Part shown: positions 23,253 through 29,881 of the stretch, one piece after another
Numbering within the stretch: the first letter of the stretch is position 1
Layout of the letters: each line of letters starts with the position of its first letter
NCBI GenBank assembly: GCA_050295975.1
Contig: JBNKQR010000038.1
Span: forward strand, 1-29,881
DNA from: JAPHTQ01 sp050295975
GTDB taxonomy: Bacteria; Pseudomonadota; Gammaproteobacteria; Thiohalomonadales; Thiohalomonadaceae
Direction of reading: 5' to 3'
Length of the DNA stretch: 29,881 nucleotides
The notes under the pieces: generated by a model
Database searches by the model: none
Seen by the model: only the letters and a program-made list of their open reading frames with translations
What the model was told of the DNA's origin: nothing
Program-made: the position numbers and the translations under genes

Positions 23253-24044
23253 CTATTCTGCCGTCTCAGCCGCTGTGGCATCTGTTTCCTGTTGCAGAGC
23301 AGCGCGCTTGCTATGTGGCAGGTAGGCTTCCAGTACCTCGTCCATCAGGCGAGGGCTATGGCCCTGCTGGATACAGGTGATGATTTCGATAATCAACTGC
23401 TGATTGGCGCTCTCCTGATTACTGCGCAGCTCCAGCTTTTCGGCAATGGGCAGCGCAACCAGATTGGCGATCAGGGCGCCATACAGGGTTGTCAGCAGCG
23501 CGACTGCCATGGCCGGGCCAATACTTGCTGGATCTGAAAGGGTGCTGAGCATCTGTACCAGGCCGATCAGGGTACCAATCATGCCGAAGGCAGGGGCCGA
23601 ATCGCCAATGGCACGGAAGATTTTCTGTCCTACCAGATGCCGCTCAAAACTCTGTTCCATATCCTCCACCAACGCCTTGCTGATGAAGTCGGGCTTATAG
23701 CCGTCGGCCAACATGTGCACACCACGAGAGAGGAACGGATCCGTGGTCTCATAGCCATCAAGGGCCAGCACCCCTTTCTTGCGGCTGATATCGGCCAGTT
23801 CATTGGCAGAGAGGATGAGCTCCATCGGGGTGGAGGTCTTGAAGCGAAAGGCATTGAAAGCGACCTTAACGCTATTGATCACATGACCGAGTGGAAATTT
23901 AATCAGGGTGGCGGCGAGTGCCCCACCAAAGACGATCATGAGCGACGGTATGCTGACGAACAGCATGGCGCTGCCGCCAAGGACAATTGCTGAGGCAATC
24001 AATCCCATGCCGCTGAGCAGGCCGATAAGTGTGGCGATATCCAC
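23253..24044 (-). CDS. pomA: flagellar stator protein MotA/PomA-like
   Basis: This 263-aa protein has four membrane helices and the MotA/PomA/ExbB-type ion channel fold. Landmarks are the first helix MDIATLIGLLSGMGLIASAIVLGG, the cytoplasmic loop with GVLALDGYE and FLSRGVHMLADG, and the last two helices around FGMIGTLIGLVQML and AMAVALLTTLYGALIANLVALPIAEKL. It begins with GTG at 24044 and a strong GAGGAG just upstream. The gene starts the pomAB-like operon. It is closer to PomA than to the longer E. coli MotA. The rest of the flagellar genes are outside this window. Confidence 0.9.
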   Translation of the reverse strand: MDIATLIGLLSGMGLIASAIVLGGSAMLFVSIPSLMIVFGGALAATLIKFPLGHVINSVKVAFNAFRFKTSTPMELILSANELADISRKKGVLALDGYETTDPFLSRGVHMLADGYKPDFISKALVEDMEQSFERHLVGQKIFRAIGDSAPAFGMIGTLIGLVQMLSTLSDPASIGPAMAVALLTTLYGALIANLVALPIAEKLELRSNQESANQQLIIEIITCIQQGHSPRLMDEVLEAYLPHSKRAALQQETDATAAETAE

Positions 24045-24069
24045 TATGACTCCTCGTTAACAATGTTTC

Positions 24070-24083
24070 GTATCTATAGATAC
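24070..24083. promoter_or_regulatory. 14-bp palindrome upstream of the stator operon
   Basis: GTATCTATAGATAC is a perfect palindrome 26 bases upstream of the pomA-like start, next to a -10-like TATAGT on the minus strand. It may be an operator. I do not recognise the motif. Confidence 0.35.
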
Positions 24084-24257
24084 TATACCCCGTGGAAATT
24101 GCAATGATTCACCGCGGTAAAAAATCGGGTCGTGGTCGCCTCGTTGGGCAATAAATCACTTCGTTCTGCGACACGCTTCAAATCCAGATGGTTTACAGGG
24201 ATTTAAGTATCGGCTGTAACCATTTATTATTTAGGGACTTTATCCCTGGTGTCAGCT

Positions 24258-27200
24258 ATGTCCCTATCGCGTATTTTCGCGCAGTTTATCGTGCTGGTTT
24301 GTTGTTTGAACGTGCCTTTGGCCGTTGAAGCAGCAGAAACCGTGCGCATTGGCGTGCTGGCCAAACGCGGTGAAGAGCAAACCCTCAATCGCTGGCAACC
24401 CACTGCAGATTACCTCAGTCGAGAACTTCCGGCCTATCAATTCGTTGTCACCCCACTCGATTTCGATGAAATAGATCGGGCCGTCACCAGCGCGAGCATC
24501 GATTTCATCCTCGCCAACTCGGCCATCTATGTTGAGTTGGAGAGTCGCTACGGTGTCGGGCGTATCGTCACGATGCGCAACCGCAATGGTCACCGTGGCT
24601 ATACCCGCTTCGGTGGCGTGATCTTCACCCGCGCTGATAATGCGGCAATCAAGGCAATTAAAGACCTGGAGGGGAAACGCTTCGCCGCGGTAAAGGAGAA
24701 CTCCTTCGGTGGCTACATGATGGCCTGGCGCGAAATGCAGGCGCAGGGTGTCACGCCAGACCGCGATACTCAGCTGGTGTTTTCCGGAACTCACGACGCA
24801 GTGGTCTATGCGGTACTGCAGGGGAAAGCTGATGCAGGCACCGTGCGCACCGATACCCTCGAGCGGATGTTGTTGGAAGGTAAGATCGACCTGACACAAC
24901 TCAAGGTCATCAATACGCAACTGCACGAAAACTTTAGCTATCTCTGTAGCACTCGGCTCTATCCCGAGTGGCCCTTCGCCAAACTCAAGCACACTACGGA
25001 AGATCTTGGCGACGATGTGGCGACGGCCCTGTTGCGTATGCCGTCTGACAGCCTCGCTGCCAAATCAGGTCAGGTTGATGGCTGGACCGTGCCGGGCAAC
25101 TACCAGGCGGTGCATGAACTGATGCGCGAGCTGCACATTGGGCCCTATGTTGATCTGGGGCGTATCACCTTTACAGACCTGATCGATAATTACTGGCATT
25201 GGTTGTTGATCGCCGCTCTGATACTGCTGTTCTCTTCATCCCTGTCTGCGCACCTTTCCCGGCTCAATCATCGCCTGCGTCTGGCGGAGGGGGAATTGAT
25301 TGGCGCGCGGGATCAACTGGCTGACAAGGTGCGCGAGCGTACTGTTGAACTGGAGGAGAGCCATCGCCGTCTGGAGCGAATCAGCCGCGACTGGAACGAC
25401 GCCTTTGACTCCATTAGCCACCCGATCTTTATCCACGATAGCGAGATGCATATCGTGCAGGCCAATCCGGCCTATTGTAGATATGCCGGACACACGTTGG
25501 AGGAGATGCTGGGGAAACCCTACTTTCACTTTTTCCCTAAACTGGATGCGCCATTAGCAGCCTGTGAGCATTTTCCGGAACAGATCCCGGAGGAGGCCAG
25601 CGAACTGGTGTTGGCGAGCGGCGAGGTTTTTCTTTCACGCTCCTTTGGTGTTAAGCGGGCCGATAACAGTGTGCACCACGCCATCCACATTCTCGAAGAT
25701 ATAACGGTACAAAGACAGGCCGAGCTTGAGTTGCAGCGACTCAATCGTGCCCTGCGGACCCTTAGTCTCTGTAATACCACCCTGGTACATGCGGAGCATG
25801 AGCATGAGTTGCTGGATGAGATCTGCCATATCCTGATTGAGAACGGTAACTATCGGTTTGCCTGGGTCGGCTTTGCCAATGAACACCATGAAATTCGTCC
25901 CGTCGCCTACGCCGGACAGGGCGCGGATTATCTGCAGACCTTGAGTGAGTCCGATAAAAAGAACGGTATCGATGCATTGGCACTGTATACCTTGCAACAT
26001 AACCAGGCGGTTATCTTGCGCGATCTCTCCGCAGACGAAGAGCAATTTGAAAAGTGGCGTCAGAAAGCGGTGGCATCAGGTTTTGCCGCGGCGGTTTCAC
26101 TGCCCCTCATCTCGCAAGGTGAGGTGTTCGGTGTGATCTGCATTCTCTCAGCTGAAGCCAATGTTTTTGATGAGGCCGAGATTCGCCTGCTGCAGGAGAT
26201 GGCGGGTGATCTCGCGTTTGGAATTTATACTCTGCGCAGTCACACCCAGCGCGAACAGGCTGAGACCGCACTGCAATTGACCGAGGAGCGCTACGAAGAA
26301 CTCTATGAGAATGCGCCCAATGCTTATCTCTCTGTAGCGGTAGAAGATGGGCAGGTGCTGCAGTTTAACCAGGCATTTTGCACGCTCCTCGGTACAAGCC
26401 GTGAGGCCCTGACGGGTACGCGAATTTTCGATCTCTATGCCGAGGGCGACGAAGGCCTGGAGAAGGCCAGGCAGATCTTCACCAACCTGCAAAGAGGCAA
26501 GGGGGTCAGCGACGAAGAGTTGCAGATGTGGCATGCCTCGGGCCATCCGGTGTGGGTCAGCCTGACGGTTGAACCGGTGCTGGATGAAGAAGGTAAAGTG
26601 ATTGAGAGTCGTTCGATGATGATCGACATTTCACAACGTAAACGTGCGGAGGAGGAGCGTGAACAGTTTGCCGAACAGTTACAGCGCTCACTGATCCAGA
26701 CCATCCGTGCCATCGCCCTGACTATCGAAAAACGAGATCCCTATACCTCAGGTCATCAGGAGCGGGTGGCGGAACTGGCAGAAAGAATTGGCCAGCAACT
26801 GGGGCTTGATGAAAAGGACCTTGAAGGACTCAAGCTGGGCGCACTGATTCACGACATCGGCAAGATATCGATACCGGCGGAGATCCTCAGTCGTCCCGGA
26901 AAGCTTCAATCAGAGCTGTACAACATTATTAAAACGCACCCGAAGAGCGGCCACGAAATTATTGGAGGCATCGAATTTCCCTGGCCGCTGGCGGATATGG
27001 TGTTGCAGCATCACGAACGTATGGATGGTAGCGGCTATCCGGAGGGTCGAAAGGGCGACGAAATTCTATTTGCAGCACGCATTTTAATGGTCGCCGATGT
27101 GGTTGAAGCGATGGCCTCACACCGCCCTTACCGAGCGGCGTTAGGTCTGGAGTTGGCGCTGAAAGAGATCCAGCGCGGTCGTGGCGAGCTATACGATGAG

Positions 27201-27281
27201 GCGGTCGTCGATGCGTGTCTTAAGGTGTTCGCCGATAAGCAGGTGATGGCAGAGTGGATTAAGGCCCTGCAGACCCATTGA
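24258..27281 (+). CDS. membrane HD-GYP c-di-GMP phosphodiesterase sensor with PhnD-like periplasmic domain
   Basis: This 1007-aa protein has, in order, a signal peptide (cleavage near EAAETV), a periplasmic domain of the PhnD/phosphonate-binding type (about 24-295, VRIGVLAKRGEEQTLNRWQPTADYL), one membrane helix (about 313-333), a coiled coil, a PAS domain (about 375-490), a GAF domain (about 515-665), a second PAS domain (about 675-795) and a C-terminal HD-GYP domain. The catalytic HDIGK is at about 865 and HHERMDGSGYP at about 918-928, so the phosphodiesterase should be active on c-di-GMP. I prefer the ATG at 24258 (GGTG six bases upstream). A GTG at 24249 adds three residues. It is divergent from the stator operon. 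Confidence 0.9.
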   Translation: MSLSRIFAQFIVLVCCLNVPLAVEAAETVRIGVLAKRGEEQTLNRWQPTADYLSRELPAYQFVVTPLDFDEIDRAVTSASIDFILANSAIYVELESRYGVGRIVTMRNRNGHRGYTRFGGVIFTRADNAAIKAIKDLEGKRFAAVKENSFGGYMMAWREMQAQGVTPDRDTQLVFSGTHDAVVYAVLQGKADAGTVRTDTLERMLLEGKIDLTQLKVINTQLHENFSYLCSTRLYPEWPFAKLKHTTEDLGDDVATALLRMPSDSLAAKSGQVDGWTVPGNYQAVHELMRELHIGPYVDLGRITFTDLIDNYWHWLLIAALILLFSSSLSAHLSRLNHRLRLAEGELIGARDQLADKVRERTVELEESHRRLERISRDWNDAFDSISHPIFIHDSEMHIVQANPAYCRYAGHTLEEMLGKPYFHFFPKLDAPLAACEHFPEQIPEEASELVLASGEVFLSRSFGVKRADNSVHHAIHILEDITVQRQAELELQRLNRALRTLSLCNTTLVHAEHEHELLDEICHILIENGNYRFAWVGFANEHHEIRPVAYAGQGADYLQTLSESDKKNGIDALALYTLQHNQAVILRDLSADEEQFEKWRQKAVASGFAAAVSLPLISQGEVFGVICILSAEANVFDEAEIRLLQEMAGDLAFGIYTLRSHTQREQAETALQLTEERYEELYENAPNAYLSVAVEDGQVLQFNQAFCTLLGTSREALTGTRIFDLYAEGDEGLEKARQIFTNLQRGKGVSDEELQMWHASGHPVWVSLTVEPVLDEEGKVIESRSMMIDISQRKRAEEEREQFAEQLQRSLIQTIRAIALTIEKRDPYTSGHQERVAELAERIGQQLGLDEKDLEGLKLGALIHDIGKISIPAEILSRPGKLQSELYNIIKTHPKSGHEIIGGIEFPWPLADMVLQHHERMDGSGYPEGRKGDEILFAARILMVADVVEAMASHRPYRAALGLELALKEIQRGRGELYDEAVVDACLKVFADKQVMAEWIKALQTH

Positions 27282-27307
27282 GGGATTCATTTTGCGGATA
27301 AAAAAAA

Positions 27308-27340
27308 CGGCCCTCACCATATGGAGAGGGCCGCTTTTTA
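27308..27340. terminator. bidirectional terminator between the HD-GYP gene and cytochrome b561
   Basis: The 8-bp stem CGGCCCTC/GAGGGCCG (27308-27315, 27326-27333) encloses a self-complementary CCATATGG, with seven A before and a T-run after, so it serves both convergent genes. Confidence 0.9.
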
Positions 27341-27358
27341 TTTGCCAGTTGTCTGGCT

Positions 27359-27916
27359 TTAGAGCATGCGCTGCATAATATCGCGCTCGCTGCCCTTCTC
27401 TTTCAGACGGTGTTTTATCGCACCGGCCATATGTAGCAGCACCACAACCAGCATGGTAATACCGGCGATCTCATGCACCTCGTGCATCGCACCACCAATC
27501 TCTTTGCTCTTGCCGATCAATGCGGGTAGCTCAAACAGGCCGAAGAAGTTGATCGGGTAGCCACCGGCGTTAGACATCAGGTAGCCACTAACTGGGGCCA
27601 CAATCATCAGCAAGTAGAGCAGTTTCTTCAGGCCTTCGACCAACAGGCGTTCCTTACCTTCAAACACCGCAGGCAGAGCCGGGCTCGGGCTGACGCGCAG
27701 CCATACCAGACGCACTGCGATCAGCAGCAGGGCGATCACACCAAAGGATTTGTGCATGCCGTAAAACTGAAAGGCGTACTGTTTCTGTGCGTCTGTATCC
27801 TTGGGTAGGTCAGCCATGTAGATGCCAACCCCAATCAGGGTGATGATGATGGCCGCCATCAGCCAGTGCATTACCTTGGAGAAGGTACCGTATTCCGTTG
27901 CGCTGTTCTTGAGCAT
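27359..27916 (-). CDS. cytochrome b561 (CybB family)
   Basis: This 185-aa inner-membrane protein has four hydrophobic helices and the His residues expected to bind two b-type hemes: His17 (VMHWLMAAI), His55 (YGMHKSFG), and others in MHEVHEIAG and LLHMAGAIKHRL. It transfers electrons between quinol and an unknown partner; some members oxidise superoxide. The gene stands alone and is followed by a shared terminator. An FNR-like site upstream fits a respiratory role. The ATG at 27916 has no strong ribosome site. Confidence 0.9.
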   Translation of the reverse strand: MLKNSATEYGTFSKVMHWLMAAIIITLIGVGIYMADLPKDTDAQKQYAFQFYGMHKSFGVIALLLIAVRLVWLRVSPSPALPAVFEGKERLLVEGLKKLLYLLMIVAPVSGYLMSNAGGYPINFFGLFELPALIGKSKEIGGAMHEVHEIAGITMLVVVLLHMAGAIKHRLKEKGSERDIMQRML

Positions 27917-27972
27917 TGTTGTGGTCTCTTATGTGTGTGGTGATCTCAAAGGCCATACTGGCCAAAGTCGTC

Positions 27973-28014
27973 ATTCTGCCGATGCCGTCGCCTATGGTCT
28001 GTGACCCAGATCAA
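27973..28014 (-). promoter_or_regulatory. FNR-type promoter of cytochrome b561
   Basis: On the minus strand TTGATCTGGGTCAC (28001-28014) matches eight of ten fixed FNR positions. Its centre is exactly 32 bases from the centre of CAGAAT (27973-27978), which would put it at -41.5, the classical activating position. The -10 match is four of six. Confidence 0.5.
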
Positions 28015-28040
28015 AGCCCATACGGTTTTGTGGGCAGCGC

Positions 28041-28074
28041 AAAAAAGCCGCCATGCCTCACGGCGATGGCGGCT
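28041..28074 (-). terminator. terminator of the 149-aa gene
   Basis: In minus-strand RNA the stem AGCCGCCAT/ATGGCGGCT (28066-28074, 28046-28054) is followed by six U. It lies 20 bases after the stop at 28094. Confidence 0.85.
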
Positions 28075-28093
28075 GTTGATGGAGAGCACCCAC

Positions 28094-28543
28094 TCAGGCG
28101 GCATAGGTCTCCTTGGCCTTGCGCGCTGCCGCGGCCTGCTCCGGGCTGTAGGCGGCACCGGACCAGAGCATCTCGTAGGCGATCTCCTCGTTGCCGTTTT
28201 CGCACAACTCCAGCACATCCTTGAACAGGGGCTGGAAGGTCTCGGAGCGGTGCGACTGCTCGTGCTCCTCGAACGATTTCCAGAAGGTGATAATCAGCGC
28301 CTCCTTGTTTTTCAACGGACTGGCCACCGCCTGACCCACGGTGGAGCCCTCGTTGGAGATGGCGCCGCTGTTGAGGGCGACAAAGCCACCGACGAAACCG
28401 GTCTCCGAGTGGTAGGTTTTGACGTTTTCACAGAGCATGGCAACACGCTCCTGCAGATCGTCCACGGTGTAGTTAGGTTTGAGAATGACGCGGTTAATCG
28501 TGACCACGCCGTCGTGGGGAAAGCCCTGGATCAGACCACTCAT
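28094..28543 (-). CDS. ABM-like dimeric alpha/beta-barrel protein of unknown function
   Basis: This 149-aa protein starts at the ATG at 28541-28543 with an AGGAGA ribosome site seven bases away; the frame stays open to 28639, but that extension is AT-rich and has no good start. The sequence shows a first strand (VTINRVILK), a helix, and EALIITFWKSFEEHEQSHRS, the strand-helix pattern of antibiotic-biosynthesis-monooxygenase-type proteins. A C-terminal helix follows (SPEQAAAARKAKETY). No catalytic residue pattern decides an activity. Its upstream region has a candidate -35 TTGATT and an 8-bp inverted repeat, TCAGGAAT/ATTCCTGA (28591-28626), around the -10 region, which suggests specific regulation. 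Confidence 0.65.
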   Translation of the reverse strand: MSGLIQGFPHDGVVTINRVILKPNYTVDDLQERVAMLCENVKTYHSETGFVGGFVALNSGAISNEGSTVGQAVASPLKNKEALIITFWKSFEEHEQSHRSETFQPLFKDVLELCENGNEEIAYEMLWSGAAYSPEQAAAARKAKETYAA

Positions 28544-28699
28544 GCTATTTCTCCTAAATCTAATGGGTTTCAACATCCGAAACCTGTATTTCAGGAATCG
28601 CTTATATACATAGATATAATTCCTGATAAAAATAATCAAGTACTAACTGTAAAAAAATTGATGACAAAACCATGACGGAATAGTGGTCTTTGTTGCGCC

Positions 28700-28715
28700 C
28701 GTTCGTCCTGAACAT
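28700..28715 (+). repeat. 16-bp direct repeat, copy 1
   Basis: CGTTCGTCCTGAACAT occurs here and again at 28751-28766, 51 bases apart. The bases between (CGCCGCTCCTGTACGTCCC and on) include self-similar CCTGTAC pieces. It resembles dispersed intergenic repeats of gammaproteobacteria, but that cannot be tested inside one window. Confidence 0.85.
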
Positions 28716-28750
28716 CGCCGCTCCTGTACGTCCCTGTACCCGCGGCATAC

Positions 28751-28766
28751 CGTTCGTCCTGAACAT
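28751..28766 (+). repeat. 16-bp direct repeat, copy 2
   Basis: Second copy of CGTTCGTCCTGAACAT, directly abutting the terminator of the HtrA gene. Confidence 0.85.
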
Positions 28767-28790
28767 AAAAAGCGGCCCGAAGGCCGCTTT
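28767..28790 (-). terminator. terminator of the HtrA/Do gene
   Basis: The stem AAAGCGGCC/GGCCGCTTT (28769-28777, 28782-28790) with a CGAA loop is followed, in minus-strand RNA, by UUUUU-type bases. It lies 22 bases after the stop at 28812. Confidence 0.85.
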
Positions 28791-28811
28791 GTCGTCAGAG
28801 GAGATAGCTGC

Positions 28812-29881
28812 TTAACGCAATAGCAGGAACAGCGCCCCACCACGGCGTTGAATGTTAAGCAGCAGGGAGCCGCCGTTACCGATGGCCTTTTTCAGCGCGT
28901 TGATGTCGCTGACCGGCTTGCGATTGGCCTGAACGATGATGTCGCCCTTGCGCAGCCCGGAGATGATCGCCTGGCTGCTCGGTGCCACTTCGGCTACCAC
29001 CACGCCCTGTACCTTGCCCCTGGCCGTCTCTTCGGAGACATTGGCTAGCATCGAGCCGTCCAGTCGTGGGTGCAGCTTGCCACCCTCAATGGAGACCAGC
29101 TTGGTCTCCTTGACCACCGCGCTCAGCTGGTGCTGCTTGCCATCGCGCAGTACGGTCATTGCCACCTTTTCACCGATACGCAGCATACCGACCCGATTAC
29201 GCACATCGGAGGAGCCCTGTACCGGACGGTCATTGATCGCAATGATTACGTCACCGGTCTTGAGTCCGGCCTTGTCCGCCGGGGAGTCACTGGTTACCTG
29301 AGTCACCACTGCGCCGCGATGGGCATCGATGCCGAAGGCCTTGGCCAGCTCCGGTGTCAGATCCTGGGCCTGGGCGCCAAGGGAGCCACGTTGCACCGAG
29401 CCGTGCTTCACCAGCTGGGTCATGATCTCGTGGACCATATTAATGGGAATGGCGAAACCGATACCGACGTTACCGCCGCTCTTGGAGAGGATGGCGGTAT
29501 TGATCCCCACCAGTTCACCACGCAGATTCACCAGCGCACCGCCAGAGTTGCCGGGGTTGATGGAGGCGTCGGTCTGAATGAAATCCTCGTAGCCCTCAAT
29601 CCCCAGTCCGGAGCGGCCCATCGCCGAGACGATACCGGAGGTGACGGTCTGGCCCAGGCCGAAGGGGTTACCGATGGCGACCACGAAATCACCCACCTCC
29701 AGATTGTCGGAGTTACTGCGTGGCAGGGCGGTGAGTCTCTTCTCCTTAACCTTCAGTACCGCCACGTCGGTTTCCGGATCAGAGCCCACCAGCTCAGCCT
29801 TCACCGTACGTCCGTCGGAGAGATTCACCGAGATCTCGTCGGCACCGTCGATGACGTGGTGGTTGGTGATGATGTAGCCCT
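28812..29881 (-). CDS. htrA: Do/DegP/DegQ family periplasmic serine protease (partial, N-terminus outside)
   Basis: This is 356 codons of a trypsin-like periplasmic protease and chaperone for misfolded envelope proteins. The catalytic triad is visible: His in GYIITNHHV (codon at 29856-29858), Asp in DPETDVAVLKV and Ser in GNSGGALVN (codon at 29544-29546). Two PDZ domains follow, the first from about LGAQAQDLTPELAKAFG with AGLKTGDVIIAINDRPVQ, the second near the end with SGLRKGDIIVQANRKPV. The protein stops shortly after the second PDZ domain, as DegP and DegQ do. The signal peptide and the loop that separates DegP from DegQ are outside the window. The reading frame is open to the right edge. 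Confidence 0.93.
   Translation of the reverse strand, partial: GYIITNHHVIDGADEISVNLSDGRTVKAELVGSDPETDVAVLKVKEKRLTALPRSNSDNLEVGDFVVAIGNPFGLGQTVTSGIVSAMGRSGLGIEGYEDFIQTDASINPGNSGGALVNLRGELVGINTAILSKSGGNVGIGFAIPINMVHEIMTQLVKHGSVQRGSLGAQAQDLTPELAKAFGIDAHRGAVVTQVTSDSPADKAGLKTGDVIIAINDRPVQGSSDVRNRVGMLRIGEKVAMTVLRDGKQHQLSAVVKETKLVSIEGGKLHPRLDGSMLANVSEETARGKVQGVVVAEVAPSSQAIISGLRKGDIIVQANRKPVSDINALKKAIGNGGSLLLNIQRRGGALFLLLR

Overview
The window reads as chromosomal DNA of a sulfur-oxidising gammaproteobacterium. Its centre holds two complete cytoplasmic sulfite-oxidation modules placed back to back: soeABC (quinone-linked sulfite dehydrogenase, minus strand, 9121-13759) and aprMBA (APS reductase run in the oxidative direction, with its AprM membrane anchor, plus strand, 14348-17561). 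The aprM-aprB-aprA order is typical of Chromatiales and related sulfur oxidisers, and the other genes (RhlE, PomAB-like stator, TrmO, AcuI/AcuR, HtrA) fit a free-living motile gammaproteobacterium or a close symbiont relative. I cannot name the genus from sequence alone.

Layout. 1-379: start of an RhlE-type RNA helicase, cut by the window edge. 627-4840: minus-strand operon of two related small outer-membrane beta-barrels, a DUF1800 lipoprotein and a Tat-exported DUF1501 protein. 5105-5626: remnant of a sterol-desaturase/fatty-acid-hydroxylase gene that has lost its N-terminal histidine boxes. 5730-6125: stand-alone CZB zinc-binding protein. 6504-8169: acuR-acuI, with a TetR-type operator lying inside a recognisable promoter. 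8347-9132: a lipoprotein gene bracketed by a perfect 45-bp direct repeat that carries the last codons of soeC and its terminator. 9121-17561: soeABC and aprMBA, divergent across a 588-bp region that has a perfect FNR-type box, a structured soeA leader and a 17-codon leader ORF. 17743-18615: a small unknown protein and a SlyD-like FKBP. 18619-21002: convergent four-gene operon (YCII protein, BioF2-like GNAT, two unknowns). 21389-21550: isolated 53-aa gene with its own promoter and a 13-bp perfect terminator stem. 21726-24044: trmO convergent with and overlapping pomAB. 24258-27281: a 1007-aa membrane HD-GYP sensor with a PhnD-like periplasmic domain. 27359-27916: cytochrome b561 with an FNR-like site. 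28094-28543: small dimeric alpha/beta-barrel-like protein. 28812-end: HtrA/Do protease, cut by the window edge.

How they work together. Sulfite made in the cytoplasm can be oxidised directly by SoeABC, giving electrons to quinone through SoeC, or through AMP-dependent AprBA, with electrons passing to AprM and quinone. The product APS would then need ATP sulfurylase, which is not in this window. The shared divergent region with an FNR box suggests that at least one of the two modules is tuned to oxygen or nitrogen oxides. The PomAB-like stator and the HD-GYP phosphodiesterase sensor sit next to each other, consistent with c-di-GMP control of motility.

No tRNA, rRNA, CRISPR array, transposase or phage gene was seen. 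The most unusual items are the soeC-tail duplication around the lipoprotein gene, the soe/apr regulatory region, and the unknown small genes next to aprMBA.
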